Under the pieces are notes generated by a model. It was not told the DNA's origin and made no database searches. It saw only the letters and a program-made list of their open reading frames with translations. This document shows, one piece after another, positions 5,506-12,142 of a stretch of 41,095 nt of DNA. The position numbers and the translations under genes are program-made. Within the stretch, counting starts at the first letter, position 1. Every line of letters starts with the position of its first letter. This stretch comes from a virus, in the IMG/VR virus record IMGVR_UViG_3300021602_000012, positions 1 to 41,095 of that record; one strand, written 5' to 3'.

Positions 5506-7182
5506 TCAATAAATTCCGGCTTTGCTGCGCTCGTCACGGGTCCAACCGCTCAGCAGGTCGTTTTTAATTTCGGCAATCGGAATGCCAGCCTTTCGGGCGG
5601 CAATGCCTTTTTGCAGGGCGCGCGTTGAAACAATCCGGTTCAGCTTAGCGGTCGCCACTTTGGCGCGCAGGCTTTTCACCCAGGCGTGAAACTCCTTGCA
5701 ATCGTCGCCAGCGTCGCCCAGGTCCGCGGTCCACTTCGTTACGTGCGCACTCTTGCCAACCATGCGCGCTTCAAAGGCTTCGTCATAGCCCATTTCGACA
5801 ACGTAGAAGCGGTCCAGTGTGGCGCCGTCGAGCACGTTGGCACTGGCGTAAACGTAGTCCATACCGGTGCCAAAAGTATTGCAGGCGGCCAGCACGGCGG
5901 CGTCCTTGCCGCGGCGCACTGTGGGCGCTTTGCGGCGCTGTGGCACGTTCAGGTAATCGTTGGCCAGGGCGCTATTGCCAATCATAAGCATATTGGCGTC
6001 GCCGCGGTCCATTTCGTCAAACAGGAAAACCGAATTGCCGCCTTCGTACAGGTCCACAAATTGGCTCGAAACGTACTCGAATTTTCCAGCGTCCCCGACA
6101 GGCATCAACCAGCCGATCAATTGCGCTTCGCTGGCGCCAGCGGTAAAGCTGAGAGAACCAAAATCGCGGCCCAGGGCGCGCGCCACTTGTTCGGCCAGGT
6201 AGGTTTTGCCAGAGCCCGCAGGGCCAACCAACATCACATTCAGACCCGCACTGGTTAGGCGCAGCACTTTTTCAAACATGGGGTGGAAAAATTCGCCGTC
6301 AAGTTTCGCCACAATTTCGCCGGCTGTTTTCACGGTCAGCGTTACGGCTTGGCTTTTGTCGGCGGCCAGGGCGGAAACTTGCGCAGCCAGGGAAACAAAA
6401 TTCAGGGCGGCTTTTGCTTGCGTTTCTATGGTGTCATTGCGCAGGGTTTGCAGGTCTTCCACAACTGGTGCAACGTGCTCAGCTACCAGGGCGCCAACAG
6501 CGGCCAGGTCAAGCGGCGCGGCGGCGGTAGCGACGCCCATGGCGGCCATAATGGCAGCGGCCAGGGCGGCGGCCTTGTCGGTCGCTGCGGTCGCTGGTGC
6601 GGTCGGTGCGGCCACGGGCACGGGCACGGGCACAACAGCCGGCGCCGGCTTCGGCACTGGTGCCGGCTTGGCCACGGGTGCCGGGTCGGCCACGGGTGCC
6701 GGGTCGGCGTACGCTTCCATAACTTTGGCGGCGGGCTCGGTAAACCATGGGTCAGCTTCCACAACAGCCACAACAGCCACAACAGCCGCAGGCGCCACGT
6801 CGGCAAGCTTTGCCACGGCAGCGTCAACCAGGGCGTCAACCGTGCACGTGCGGCCCTCTGCGGCGCGCTTGGCCCGTATTGCGGGCACGTCGGCAACAGC
6901 CGCGGCAACGTCGAACGGCTTAATTTTTCCGCCGGCAATGTATATCAGGTCCCCCAGGGCGCCGTCAAAATCAGGGTGTGCCAGCATGGCGTCAAACAGT
7001 TCAGCATGCGGGCGGGCGGCCAGCATAATGCGCATTTCGGGCAGCGTTACGCGGTCCCAATCGGCCTTAACTCCGAAACCGCGCAGCAACTCAGCGCAGC
7101 CGGCTTTGTTCACTTCGCGCAGGTTGAAAATGGCGCCAGCCGGAACTGCTGTTTTTTCTGTTGCTTTCACTTCCATGTCCAT
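5506..7182 (-). CDS. MoxR/CobS-type AAA+ ATPase
   Basis: 558 residues from ATG 7182, ribosome-binding site AAGGA. The N-terminal third is phage-specific, followed by a Pro-Ala-Val linker (about residues 158-200). The AAA+ module is at about 300-560: Walker A GPAGSGKT (320-327), Walker B VFLFDEMD (385-392), sensor-1 region AACNT (about 432-436) and an ATLDRF arginine-finger region (about 454-459). The order fits the MoxR/CbbQ/CobS branch. Such ATPases remodel protein complexes with a VWA-type partner, here probably the next gene. It is the first gene after the 7.23-kb promoter. The linker is encoded by short GC-rich repeats that give long artefactual ORFs on the other strand. Confidence 0.9.
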   Translation of the reverse strand: MDMEVKATEKTAVPAGAIFNLREVNKAGCAELLRGFGVKADWDRVTLPEMRIMLAARPHAELFDAMLAHPDFDGALGDLIYIAGGKIKPFDVAAAVADVPAIRAKRAAEGRTCTVDALVDAAVAKLADVAPAAVVAVVAVVEADPWFTEPAAKVMEAYADPAPVADPAPVAKPAPVPKPAPAVVPVPVPVAAPTAPATAATDKAAALAAAIMAAMGVATAAAPLDLAAVGALVAEHVAPVVEDLQTLRNDTIETQAKAALNFVSLAAQVSALAADKSQAVTLTVKTAGEIVAKLDGEFFHPMFEKVLRLTSAGLNVMLVGPAGSGKTYLAEQVARALGRDFGSLSFTAGASEAQLIGWLMPVGDAGKFEYVSSQFVDLYEGGNSVFLFDEMDRGDANMLMIGNSALANDYLNVPQRRKAPTVRRGKDAAVLAACNTFGTGMDYVYASANVLDGATLDRFYVVEMGYDEAFEARMVGKSAHVTKWTADLGDAGDDCKEFHAWVKSLRAKVATAKLNRIVSTRALQKGIAARKAGIPIAEIKNDLLSGWTRDERSKAGIY

Positions 7183-7192
7183 GGTAATCCTT

Positions 7193-7199
7193 GGTAGTT
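7193..7199 (-). promoter_or_regulatory. AACTACC element in leader of the AAA+ gene
   Basis: A one-mismatch copy of CACTACC on the minus strand, directly before AAGGATTACCATG. Confidence 0.35.
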
Positions 7200-7214
7200 T
7201 ACGGAAGCAAAATC

Positions 7215-7257
7215 GCTACCGTGTCGCTATTATATACCGTTTCGGTAGCGGTCATAA
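7215..7257 (-). promoter_or_regulatory. Leftward promoter P2 inside an inverted-repeat operator
   Basis: The minus strand reads TTATGA (7252-7257), a 17-base spacer and TATAAT (7229-7234). GCTACCG (7215-7221) and CGGTAGC (7243-7249) form an inverted repeat around the -10 box, so a bound protein would block it. The core AAACGGTATATAATA is identical to that of P1 at 11.81 kb. The promoter lies in the 3' end of the 7230-7442 gene, whose TAA stop is part of the -10 box. It drives the AAA+ operon. Confidence 0.75.
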
Positions 7258-7442
7258 AGCCAGGGGAAACCCTCGGTTTGGTACTGTATGAAACAACAGT
7301 TTTCCTTGTTTTCCCTGTCTTTGTCGGCGCCAGCCGCGGCAGACCCGCGGCGCAGCGTGGCCTGGTCGCGTTCGATCTGCTCGTTGGCCACGGCCTCGGC
7401 TTGTGATTCGGCGGCGTCGTAGCGGTAGGTGTCGATGTTCAT
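7230..7442 (-). CDS. Small charged protein, 70 aa
   Basis: It starts MNIDTYRYDAAESQAEAVAN at ATG 7442, overlapping the previous stop as ATGA. Highly charged and helical at the start, then KDRENKENCCFIQYQTEGFP and WLYDRYRNGI. It is the last gene of the upstream leftward operon. Its 3' end carries the P2 promoter, which may constrain its C-terminus. No family is recognised. Confidence 0.6.
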   Translation of the reverse strand: MNIDTYRYDAAESQAEAVANEQIERDQATLRRGSAAAGADKDRENKENCCFIQYQTEGFPWLYDRYRNGI

Positions 7443-7711
7443 AGGGTCCGCCCAACGGCCTCGCTAACCAAAGTCATAACCAATTCCACGGCCTGCGCTC
7501 GTTGCCCGCAAAGCGCCAGGGTGTCGATCTGGTTCAATTCGGCTGGCGACACATACAGCCCCTCGCCGGCGGCTTGCTCAATGTCCTGTGGCTTCTGGTG
7601 GCGCAGGTACTCGTAAATGTCCGCAATGTTGAATTCGTCCAGGGACACTTCGACTTCGGCAAAGTGAGTGGGCGCGCGATACCGTCGTGCGGCAAGTATC
7701 TCTTTGGTCAT
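7439..7711 (-). CDS. Unknown 90-aa protein
   Basis: ATG 7711 with AGGAGAACAGCC in front and an ATGA overlap. It starts MTKEILAARRYRAPTHFAEV. The central acidic segment VEVSLDEFNIADIYEYLRHQ and the helical C-terminus (LALCGQRAQAVELVMTLVSE) resemble small phage proteins of unknown role. Coupling to both neighbours supports the gene. Confidence 0.75.
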   Translation of the reverse strand: MTKEILAARRYRAPTHFAEVEVSLDEFNIADIYEYLRHQKPQDIEQAAGEGLYVSPAELNQIDTLALCGQRAQAVELVMTLVSEAVGRTL

Positions 7712-8124
7712 GGCTGTTCTCCTGTTGTTTCGTTGTCGGGGCTTTTCCACCAGCCAGGGAACCGCTCGGTGTATTCGCCCTCAATGGGGGTGATGCGTTT
7801 GGACAGCCGCTCGAAGCCGGCTATACCCTTACTGGTGTGCTTGTTCATGGTGAAGTAGGCCAACACATAGTCATGCGTGCTGAGCTCGGCACCGTTCTTT
7901 GGATATTGTCTGCTTCCCCTGGTGACTGTTGGCCTGCGCGTTTTGGTTTTTGCTTGTGCAGCCAACAGTCCGTTGACCTCGGCCACACGCATGGCCTCAC
8001 GGTAGGCGTCAGGGTCGGCAATCGGTACGGCGTGGTATTGCTCGGCATGCTTCAACATGTCGCGCCAATCAATGCCGGCACCGCTCACGGTGAACCGCGC
8101 GCGGCCTTGGGTAATAACTTTCAT
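7708..8124 (-). CDS. Unknown 138-aa protein
   Basis: It starts MKVITQGRARFTVSGAGIDW at ATG 8124, ATGA overlap with the membrane-wHTH gene. A basic middle (KTKTRRPTVTRGSRQYPKNG) is followed by STHDYVLAYFTMNKHTSKGI and a Pro/acidic end. The basic stretch suggests nucleic-acid or protein contact. The operon partner upstream is the membrane regulator-like protein, so a joint role is possible but unproven. Confidence 0.7.
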   Translation of the reverse strand: MKVITQGRARFTVSGAGIDWRDMLKHAEQYHAVPIADPDAYREAMRVAEVNGLLAAQAKTKTRRPTVTRGSRQYPKNGAELSTHDYVLAYFTMNKHTSKGIAGFERLSKRITPIEGEYTERFPGWWKSPDNETTGEQP

Positions 8125-9002
8125 GGTCGCAGCGCCCAGGTTTTGCCAACTCTTGCTATCACCCCGTCCGACTCAAGACGGGTCAACATGGTGCGCGCTG
8201 CCAGGGTGCCAATTGGCGCGGCAAGCTGTAGGCCACGCACCGACGGTTTCACCACGCCGGCCTGAACACCGTTCCTGATGCTCAAATACCGGTCGTCCGT
8301 GCTTATGTAGAGCGGCGCGCTTATTACTGTGCTTTCAGGTGTGCTTTCACTCGCAGCACGGGCAAGCACACCCGAAGCGCCAAACATCACTATGCCCATA
8401 ATTGAGATCAGCATGGCGCGCGATACGCTGTAAATGACAACACCCTGTTTCCCGAGCACGTCGGCCAGCGAAGGCTTGGCGTTGAGCGCTCCAATGTTCG
8501 CCAGGGTCGGCGCAAGCTCACGTTCGATGGTGGCCGCCTGGGCGAGTGAGGCCGCGCCTAGCTGACGGGTCCACGCGCTGGTGCTCTCGCTTTGGGCCAT
8601 GCCGTTTTTGCGTAGGGCGTTGGCTGTGGCGCGTTGGTTGTCGATGGAAAGCCGCAGGTCTATGCTCTGCGACTTTTCGGCTGTTACGGCGTCGAACACC
8701 GCAACCTGGGTCGCATAGATCGTGACCGACTCAAAAGCCAACAGCACCAGGCCGCTGGCAATCAGCTTGAACCGCAGGGCCCGCAGTTGGTGCCTGGGCA
8801 ACAGTGCGGCAACAAAGAAGGCGGCGAGCTCGGTAACAGTCATGAGCACGCCGGCGGATATTAGGGACTCGCGCAGCAGGTCGTCAGTTTCGAGCCGGTT
8901 GAGCCCGAATATGAAAAACCGTGCCGTCACGTAGCTTGACGCGATCCCGATAATGCCGGTGGCCAGGGCCAGCATGGCGTAAGCCCAACGGGGCAGGCTC
9001 AT
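8121..9002 (-). CDS. Four-helix membrane protein with C-terminal winged helix
   Basis: 293 residues from ATG 9002 (ATGA overlap). Predicted membrane segments are at about 7-33, 45-68, 78-103 and 187-213. A soluble helical region at about 105-180 contains LRLSIDNQRATANALRKNG. The C-terminal 58 residues (about 235-293) end in SVRGLQLAAPIGTLAARTML, TRLESDGVIARVGKTWALRP, which is a typical recognition-helix-plus-wing pattern of a winged HTH. This suggests a membrane-anchored DNA-binding protein, perhaps for sensing or for tethering phage DNA to the membrane. No named family is recognised. The upstream in-frame ATG at 9086 lies inside the previous gene and was not chosen. Confidence 0.75.
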   Translation of the reverse strand: MSLPRWAYAMLALATGIIGIASSYVTARFFIFGLNRLETDDLLRESLISAGVLMTVTELAAFFVAALLPRHQLRALRFKLIASGLVLLAFESVTIYATQVAVFDAVTAEKSQSIDLRLSIDNQRATANALRKNGMAQSESTSAWTRQLGAASLAQAATIERELAPTLANIGALNAKPSLADVLGKQGVVIYSVSRAMLISIMGIVMFGASGVLARAASESTPESTVISAPLYISTDDRYLSIRNGVQAGVVKPSVRGLQLAAPIGTLAARTMLTRLESDGVIARVGKTWALRP

Positions 9003-9301
9003 GCTGCGCACCCTCCTGTTGCTTTGGCGATGGCGGCACGGGCCGATGCCAGCATGACGGCTTGCATGTCGGCGTCCGGTGCCCATCCATGGGAAAGCTG
9101 CACTTCCAACAGTTGCAGCGTTTCGAGCATGAAGGGCGATGCTGCGATCAGTTGGGCGTTGGCTGAAACGTCACCCGATCCACAATCGCGTACTTCTGCA
9201 AGGTAGCCGGGTTTGCCTCCTGCGATCATGTGCATGCCCGTGGTTGGTGATCCGTTTGTCTTGTGGTATTTCCACGGGCCCGGTGTATGTGCTGTTTTCA
9301 T
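8999..9301 (-). CDS. HTPGPW-type conserved phage protein
   Basis: 100 residues, MKTAHTPGPWKYHKTNGSPT to the C-terminal AVMLASARAAIAKATGG. The N-terminal HTPGPW and the central ANAQLIAASPFMLETLQLLE are the signature of a very common small phage family of unknown function. Coupled by ATGA on both sides. Recognition of the family is firm; no activity is known. Confidence 0.85.
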   Translation of the reverse strand: MKTAHTPGPWKYHKTNGSPTTGMHMIAGGKPGYLAEVRDCGSGDVSANAQLIAASPFMLETLQLLEVQLSHGWAPDADMQAVMLASARAAIAKATGGCAA

Positions 9302-9591
9302 TTCGTTTGTTCCTGAAAAATATATTCAATGGCTGAGTGCTTCATGACGTAGCACGGGCGGCTGTTCCATTTGCTGCGATACCAGCGCACGTGCCAATCA
9401 CTGGCCATGCGCAGGCCACCGTCACGGCGGGCGCCTACGCTGTAGCCCAGGGCGCGGGCAACGTCGTGCCAGTGGCAGCGGCGGGCGAATGTGGCAAATC
9501 CAATCTCGCGCGCCGTGTCCATCATTTCGTGAAGGGCCGGCACGTCGGCTAGGGATAGTCCGACGCACGTGGTTATGAGAGCGGCCTTCAT
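9298..9591 (-). CDS. Unknown 97-aa protein
   Basis: It starts MKAALITTCVGLSLADVPAL, with EMMDTAREIGFATFARRCHW, then HDVARALGYSVGARRDGGLR. The C-terminus is rich in Trp, Arg and Tyr (DWHVRWYRSKWNSRPCYVMK). The ATG overlaps the stop of the preceding gene (9588-9591). The segment WHDVARALGYSVGARRDGGL could form an HTH, but this is weak. The function is unknown. Confidence 0.7.
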   Translation of the reverse strand: MKAALITTCVGLSLADVPALHEMMDTAREIGFATFARRCHWHDVARALGYSVGARRDGGLRMASDWHVRWYRSKWNSRPCYVMKHSAIEYIFQEQTK

Positions 9592-9941
9592 TCCGGCTTT
9601 TCCAATGCGGCACGGGCGCGCTCAATGCGGCGCTCAAATGATTTGTTTTGCAGCAGTGTTATGGCGGCATCGCGCATGGCGGCTTCTTTGATGTTGGTCG
9701 CTGATTCGGGGCCGCCTGACCATGTGGCGCGGTTGCTGTACGCGATGTTGATAAGCTCACTTTTGGCGTCTTCCACAGTGCCGAAAGTCGAAAGGCGCGC
9801 CAGCAGGTAACGCTCGGTCGCTCGGTGAAGCGCATCGACTGCCTCGTTAATCGCGCGCTCCGCAGCACGCAAGGCTTCGGCAGCTTCGGTTTCGATGGCA
9901 AGCAGGTCTTCCCAGGCTTTTTGATTTATGGTTTTTGTCAT
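9588..9941 (-). CDS. Unknown 117-aa helical protein
   Basis: It starts MTKTINQKAWEDLLAIETEA at ATG 9941 with AAGGA. Almost entirely helical and Ala/Glu-rich (AAEALRAAERAINEAVDALH), with probable coiled coil in residues 10-50, then SNRATWSGGPESATNIKEAA and a basic last helix (FERRIERARAALEKPE). Possibly a small oligomeric protein. No family is recognised. Confidence 0.7.
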   Translation of the reverse strand: MTKTINQKAWEDLLAIETEAAEALRAAERAINEAVDALHRATERYLLARLSTFGTVEDAKSELINIAYSNRATWSGGPESATNIKEAAMRDAAITLLQNKSFERRIERARAALEKPE

Positions 9942-9946
9942 GATGT

Positions 9947-10216
9947 TTATTCCTTTCCAAGTGAATCAAGGTTGAACCAGTGGCCACGATCTGGCAGGGT
10001 GTGGTATCCCATGGGGCCAGTGCTCAGGCAATACATGCAGTCGTTTTCATGCCACCAGAATTCAAATTGACCGCTCGGCACAAGGCGCTTGAGCATGTTG
10101 TTTGCCAGCGTGCATTGCAGTTCGGCGTCGGCGTTATTGGCCGGCACGTCTAGCTCAATCCAAATGCGGTTATGGCGCTTGGGCTCGGCTGTTTTGGCCG
10201 CGGGTTTCTTGCTCAT
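9947..10216 (-). CDS. Unknown 89-aa protein
   Basis: The start at ATG 10216 is set by AGGAGC eight bases before it. Basic N-terminus MSKKPAAKTAEPKRHNRIWI, then ELDVPANNADAELQCTLANN, and an aromatic Cys-containing part FEFWWHENDCMYCLSTGPMG. C-terminus LPDRGHWFNLDSLGKE. It looks like a small alpha/beta domain. The function is unknown. Confidence 0.7.
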   Translation of the reverse strand: MSKKPAAKTAEPKRHNRIWIELDVPANNADAELQCTLANNMLKRLVPSGQFEFWWHENDCMYCLSTGPMGYHTLPDRGHWFNLDSLGKE

Positions 10217-10569
10217 GATGTAGCTCCTATGTGTTGATATTTGATTTGCAGGGCAAAGGCGGCAGCGTCGTGCCGCTCTACCTTGTTTCGGCTGTTGGCC
10301 AGGTCGGCAGCGATCCAATCGGCTTCGGTTGGCTCGGGTGTGAGTACGCGCAGCGTCACCACGTCGCGCTCACTGCGCAGGTAATGCGCGGCGGCTTCAA
10401 TGTCGGCGCCGGTGTGGCGCGGCTCACGGTAGAGGGCAAAGCCAGCGCCCGCAGAGCTTGCAAGCCACCAATCAAAGGCTATGCCGTTGCGGGTCACGTC
10501 GCCGTGCCCGCGGGCTTTGGCCAGGTCGTTTGGCGTGTACGTGCCTTGGGTTGTGTTGTTTTGCAGCAT
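10213..10569 (-). CDS. Unknown 118-aa protein
   Basis: The start MLQNNTTQGTYTPNDLAKAR at ATG 10569 is chosen because AGGAGC lies eleven bases upstream; an upstream ATG at 10596 lacks a site and overlaps the previous gene. RNGIAFDWWLASSAGAGFALY and IEAAAHYLRSERDVVTLRVL suggest an alpha/beta fold. It ends with KVERHDAAAFALQIKYQHIG. No family is recognised. ATGA overlap with the next gene. Confidence 0.75.
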   Translation of the reverse strand: MLQNNTTQGTYTPNDLAKARGHGDVTRNGIAFDWWLASSAGAGFALYREPRHTGADIEAAAHYLRSERDVVTLRVLTPEPTEADWIAADLANSRNKVERHDAAAFALQIKYQHIGATS

Positions 10570-10592
10570 GATGTTTGCTCCTATGGTTGGTT

Positions 10593-11000
10593 TCAAAATG
10601 AAGGGTCGCGGTAGTGGTCGCGCTCACCAATGCGCAGGCCGGCGCCGTTGTATTTGCAAAGCCTGCCGGTGTTTCTGTTGATAAACACGGCCACCCAGGC
10701 GCCGGCTTTCTTGTTGAAGCGGAAAAGGCTCGGGCTGCCGGTGCCAGGCGCGTAGGCGTATTCGGCGCTGCCGTCATGGGAACTACCCGCCACAACAGTC
10801 GTTTTGTCGGCTGTTGCTTCAATCTCCCACTGCCACACCTTTGACCCGGTGAGCTCAGTCACCTTGGTGATGGTGCAGGCGGTGCGGTCAGTCCAGCCCA
10901 GGAATGTGGCGCCCATGCCAACAGTCGGCGCCGGTTGGCCAACAGTCGCCCGGCTGTAAATGTGGTTTACCAGGCTGTTGGTTTGTATTCCGAGTTTCAT
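10593..11000 (-). CDS. Conserved phage protein, 135 aa, unknown function
   Basis: It starts MKLGIQTNSLVNHIYSRATV at ATG 11000 with GGAG in the end of the upstream gene. The pattern SLVNHxYSRAT...PTVGMGAT...W.DR.A.TI...SHDGSAEYxYxP...CKYNGAGLRIGERDHYRDPSF belongs to a conserved small family found in many phages and prophages of proteobacteria. Its conserved end, LRIGER..Y.DP.F, is clearly visible. No activity is known. The HYR codons at the end create a CACTACC element (10610-10616) just upstream of the next gene. Confidence 0.85.
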   Translation of the reverse strand: MKLGIQTNSLVNHIYSRATVGQPAPTVGMGATFLGWTDRTACTITKVTELTGSKVWQWEIEATADKTTVVAGSSHDGSAEYAYAPGTGSPSLFRFNKKAGAWVAVFINRNTGRLCKYNGAGLRIGERDHYRDPSF

Positions 11001-11003
11001 GGT

Positions 11004-11276
11004 TCAGGCTCCGGTTTTGGTTTGGTTGCGGTTTGCGCGCATGGCGGCGGCCACGGTCGCGCGGAACTGGTGAACGGCGGGCGTCCGGTAGGCAGGCAAC
11101 AGACGCAGGCTGTAGCAGGGTTGCAGGTCGTTAACGCGGCCATGCGTTACCAGGCCGGCTTCGCCGCACATTGCGCGCGCCAGTTTGAATGTGGCGCAGT
11201 GGGCCCGGTAGGTTGGGCTTTGCATGCCAGGCGCAGGGCGCCCGGTGCGGTAGCGCTTTATGTCAGTCGGGCTCAC
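11004..11276 (-). CDS. Unknown 90-aa protein, GTG start
   Basis: The GTG at 11276 overlaps the TGA of the upstream gene (GTGA) and gives VSPTDIKRYRTGRPAPGMQS. An upstream ATG (11327) lies well inside the previous gene. The rest is TYRAHCATFKLARAMCGEAG followed by a basic end (HQFRATVAAAMRANRNQTKT). Two cysteines; no domain recognised. Three bases separate it from the next gene. Confidence 0.65.
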   Translation of the reverse strand: MSPTDIKRYRTGRPAPGMQSPTYRAHCATFKLARAMCGEAGLVTHGRVNDLQPCYSLRLLPAYRTPAVHQFRATVAAAMRANRNQTKTGA

Positions 11277-11503
11277 AGTGCCACCCCGCGGCGGTTGCAG
11301 CGGTTCAGGGCCAGGGCCGAAAACCACTTAATTTTTGCTTTGGCCACCATGGCCAGGGCGCGGTCGTCCAGACCGTCAAGGTAGGCGCACAGCTTCGGGT
11401 ATGTGGGGCCGCATGGGTCAATCGTTTTTATGCCGGCGGCGCTGGTGCGCAGGGCTTCCAATTGGGCGGCAGAGAATGCCAGGGCAGGGCGGGCGGCGCT
11501 CAT
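11273..11503 (-). CDS. KTIDPCGPTYP-type conserved phage protein
   Basis: 76 residues, MSAARPALAFSAAQLEALRT. The central IKTIDPCGPTYPKLCAYLDG followed by ALAMVAKAKIKWFSALALNR is a recurrent signature of small early proteins in Burkholderia-type phages. The two cysteines are part of it. Function unknown. ATGA overlap with the gene before. Confidence 0.8.
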   Translation of the reverse strand: MSAARPALAFSAAQLEALRTSAAGIKTIDPCGPTYPKLCAYLDGLDDRALAMVAKAKIKWFSALALNRCNRRGVAL

Positions 11504-11766
11504 GCTGTCAGCCCGGCTTTGTGGGCTTGGGTGCGTGTGGCGCCTTTGGCCAGGGCGTCTTGCACGGCTTTAACGTAGCGCTGCGGCTGCGCCTTTTCCC
11601 ATTCCATCATTGTTATGGCGTCGCGGCATTCGGCCAGGGCTTGGCTTGGCTTGTCGGCTTCACTGGTGCCCAGGAATAGCCAGCCAGGGAAACAAAAGGT
11701 CGGCGCGTCGCCGTCGAATATGCGCGGCTCGCCTTGCGGGTCTTGCAGCATGGTGTAGGTTTTCAT
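11500..11766 (-). CDS. First gene of the leftward early operon, 89 aa, unknown
   Basis: It starts MKTYTMLQDPQGEPRIFDGD at ATG 11766, ribosome-binding site AAAGGA. The upstream in-frame ATG (11796) lies only 18 bases from the promoter -10 box, too close for a leader, and has no site. Middle: FCFPGWLFLGTSEADKPSQA; C-terminus helical (VQDALAKGATRTQAHKAGLT). Position next to promoter P1 makes it an immediate-early gene candidate. No family is recognised. Confidence 0.75.
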   Translation of the reverse strand: MKTYTMLQDPQGEPRIFDGDAPTFCFPGWLFLGTSEADKPSQALAECRDAITMMEWEKAQPQRYVKAVQDALAKGATRTQAHKAGLTA

Positions 11767-11799
11767 GGTGTTTTGTCCTTTGTGTACGGCGGCCAAATC

Positions 11800-11841
11800 G
11801 CTACCGTGTAAGTATTATATACCGTTTAGGTAGCGCTGCAA
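11800..11841 (-). promoter_or_regulatory. Leftward promoter P1 inside an inverted-repeat operator
   Basis: On the minus strand TTGCAG (11836-11841), a 16-base spacer and a perfect TATAAT (11814-11819). GCTACC (in 11800-11806) and GGTAGC (11829-11834) flank the -10 box as an inverted repeat. The core matches P2 at 7.23 kb. It drives the 11766 to 7230 early operon and is probably the main early promoter. Confidence 0.8.
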
Positions 11842-11867
11842 TAGGGCTCAAAAAGGGTGTTTATATA

Positions 11868-11910
11868 GGGTTTTCCCGGGGTTTTTCGGGGTTTTGCAGG
11901 GTTTTGCCGG
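11868..11910. repeat. G-rich array, GGG(G)TTTT-type, quadruplex potential
   Basis: Four runs of three or four G with loops of 7, 6 and 7 bases (runs start at 11868, 11878, 11888 and 11899), then GG at 11909. The spacing is 10-11 bases. This fits the G3N1-7 quadruplex pattern or a small iteron set. The array lies between the divergent promoters. Confidence 0.7.
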
Positions 11911-12072
11911 TAGTTTTGGCGCCAGGCGGGCAGACGCGCCGGCTTCACCGGTAGTATTTCGAGCTTAAATGTCGGCGGGGCTTTGGTGCTTGTTTGCGGG
12001 CGCTATCGCTGGAAAACCCGTAGGGCTTGGCTAGATGCGTTGAGGCTGTAGAAAATAAAGACGCGTTACGTG
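11911..12072. other. Rest of divergent control region
   Basis: No gene is supported. Partial copies of the regulatory element, GGTAGT, occur at about 11909-11914 and 11950-11955 in the same orientation as those at 12082 and 12101. The region otherwise lacks clear promoter boxes. Confidence 0.45.
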
Positions 12073-12109
12073 TTGCATGTTTCGGTAGTGAACTATAAAA
12101 TCGGTAGTG
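12073..12109 (+). promoter_or_regulatory. Rightward promoter with two direct operator copies
   Basis: TTGCAT (12073-12078), a 17-base spacer and TAAAAT (12096-12101). TCGGTAGTG occurs twice in direct orientation, at 12082-12090 (spacer) and 12101-12109 (start-site region), exactly 19 bases apart. Binding would sterically block RNA polymerase. It drives the PAPS-reductase-like gene 34 bases downstream. Confidence 0.75.
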
Positions 12110-12142
12110 GGTCGCCTTTGGCCTGAGCAACACGGGAGCACC

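Noticed and set aside
6206-7291. Long rightward ORFs (up to 361 aa) opposite the AAA+ gene
   Set aside because: Made by the GC-rich repetitive Pro-Ala linker; the leftward frame has Walker A and B motifs.
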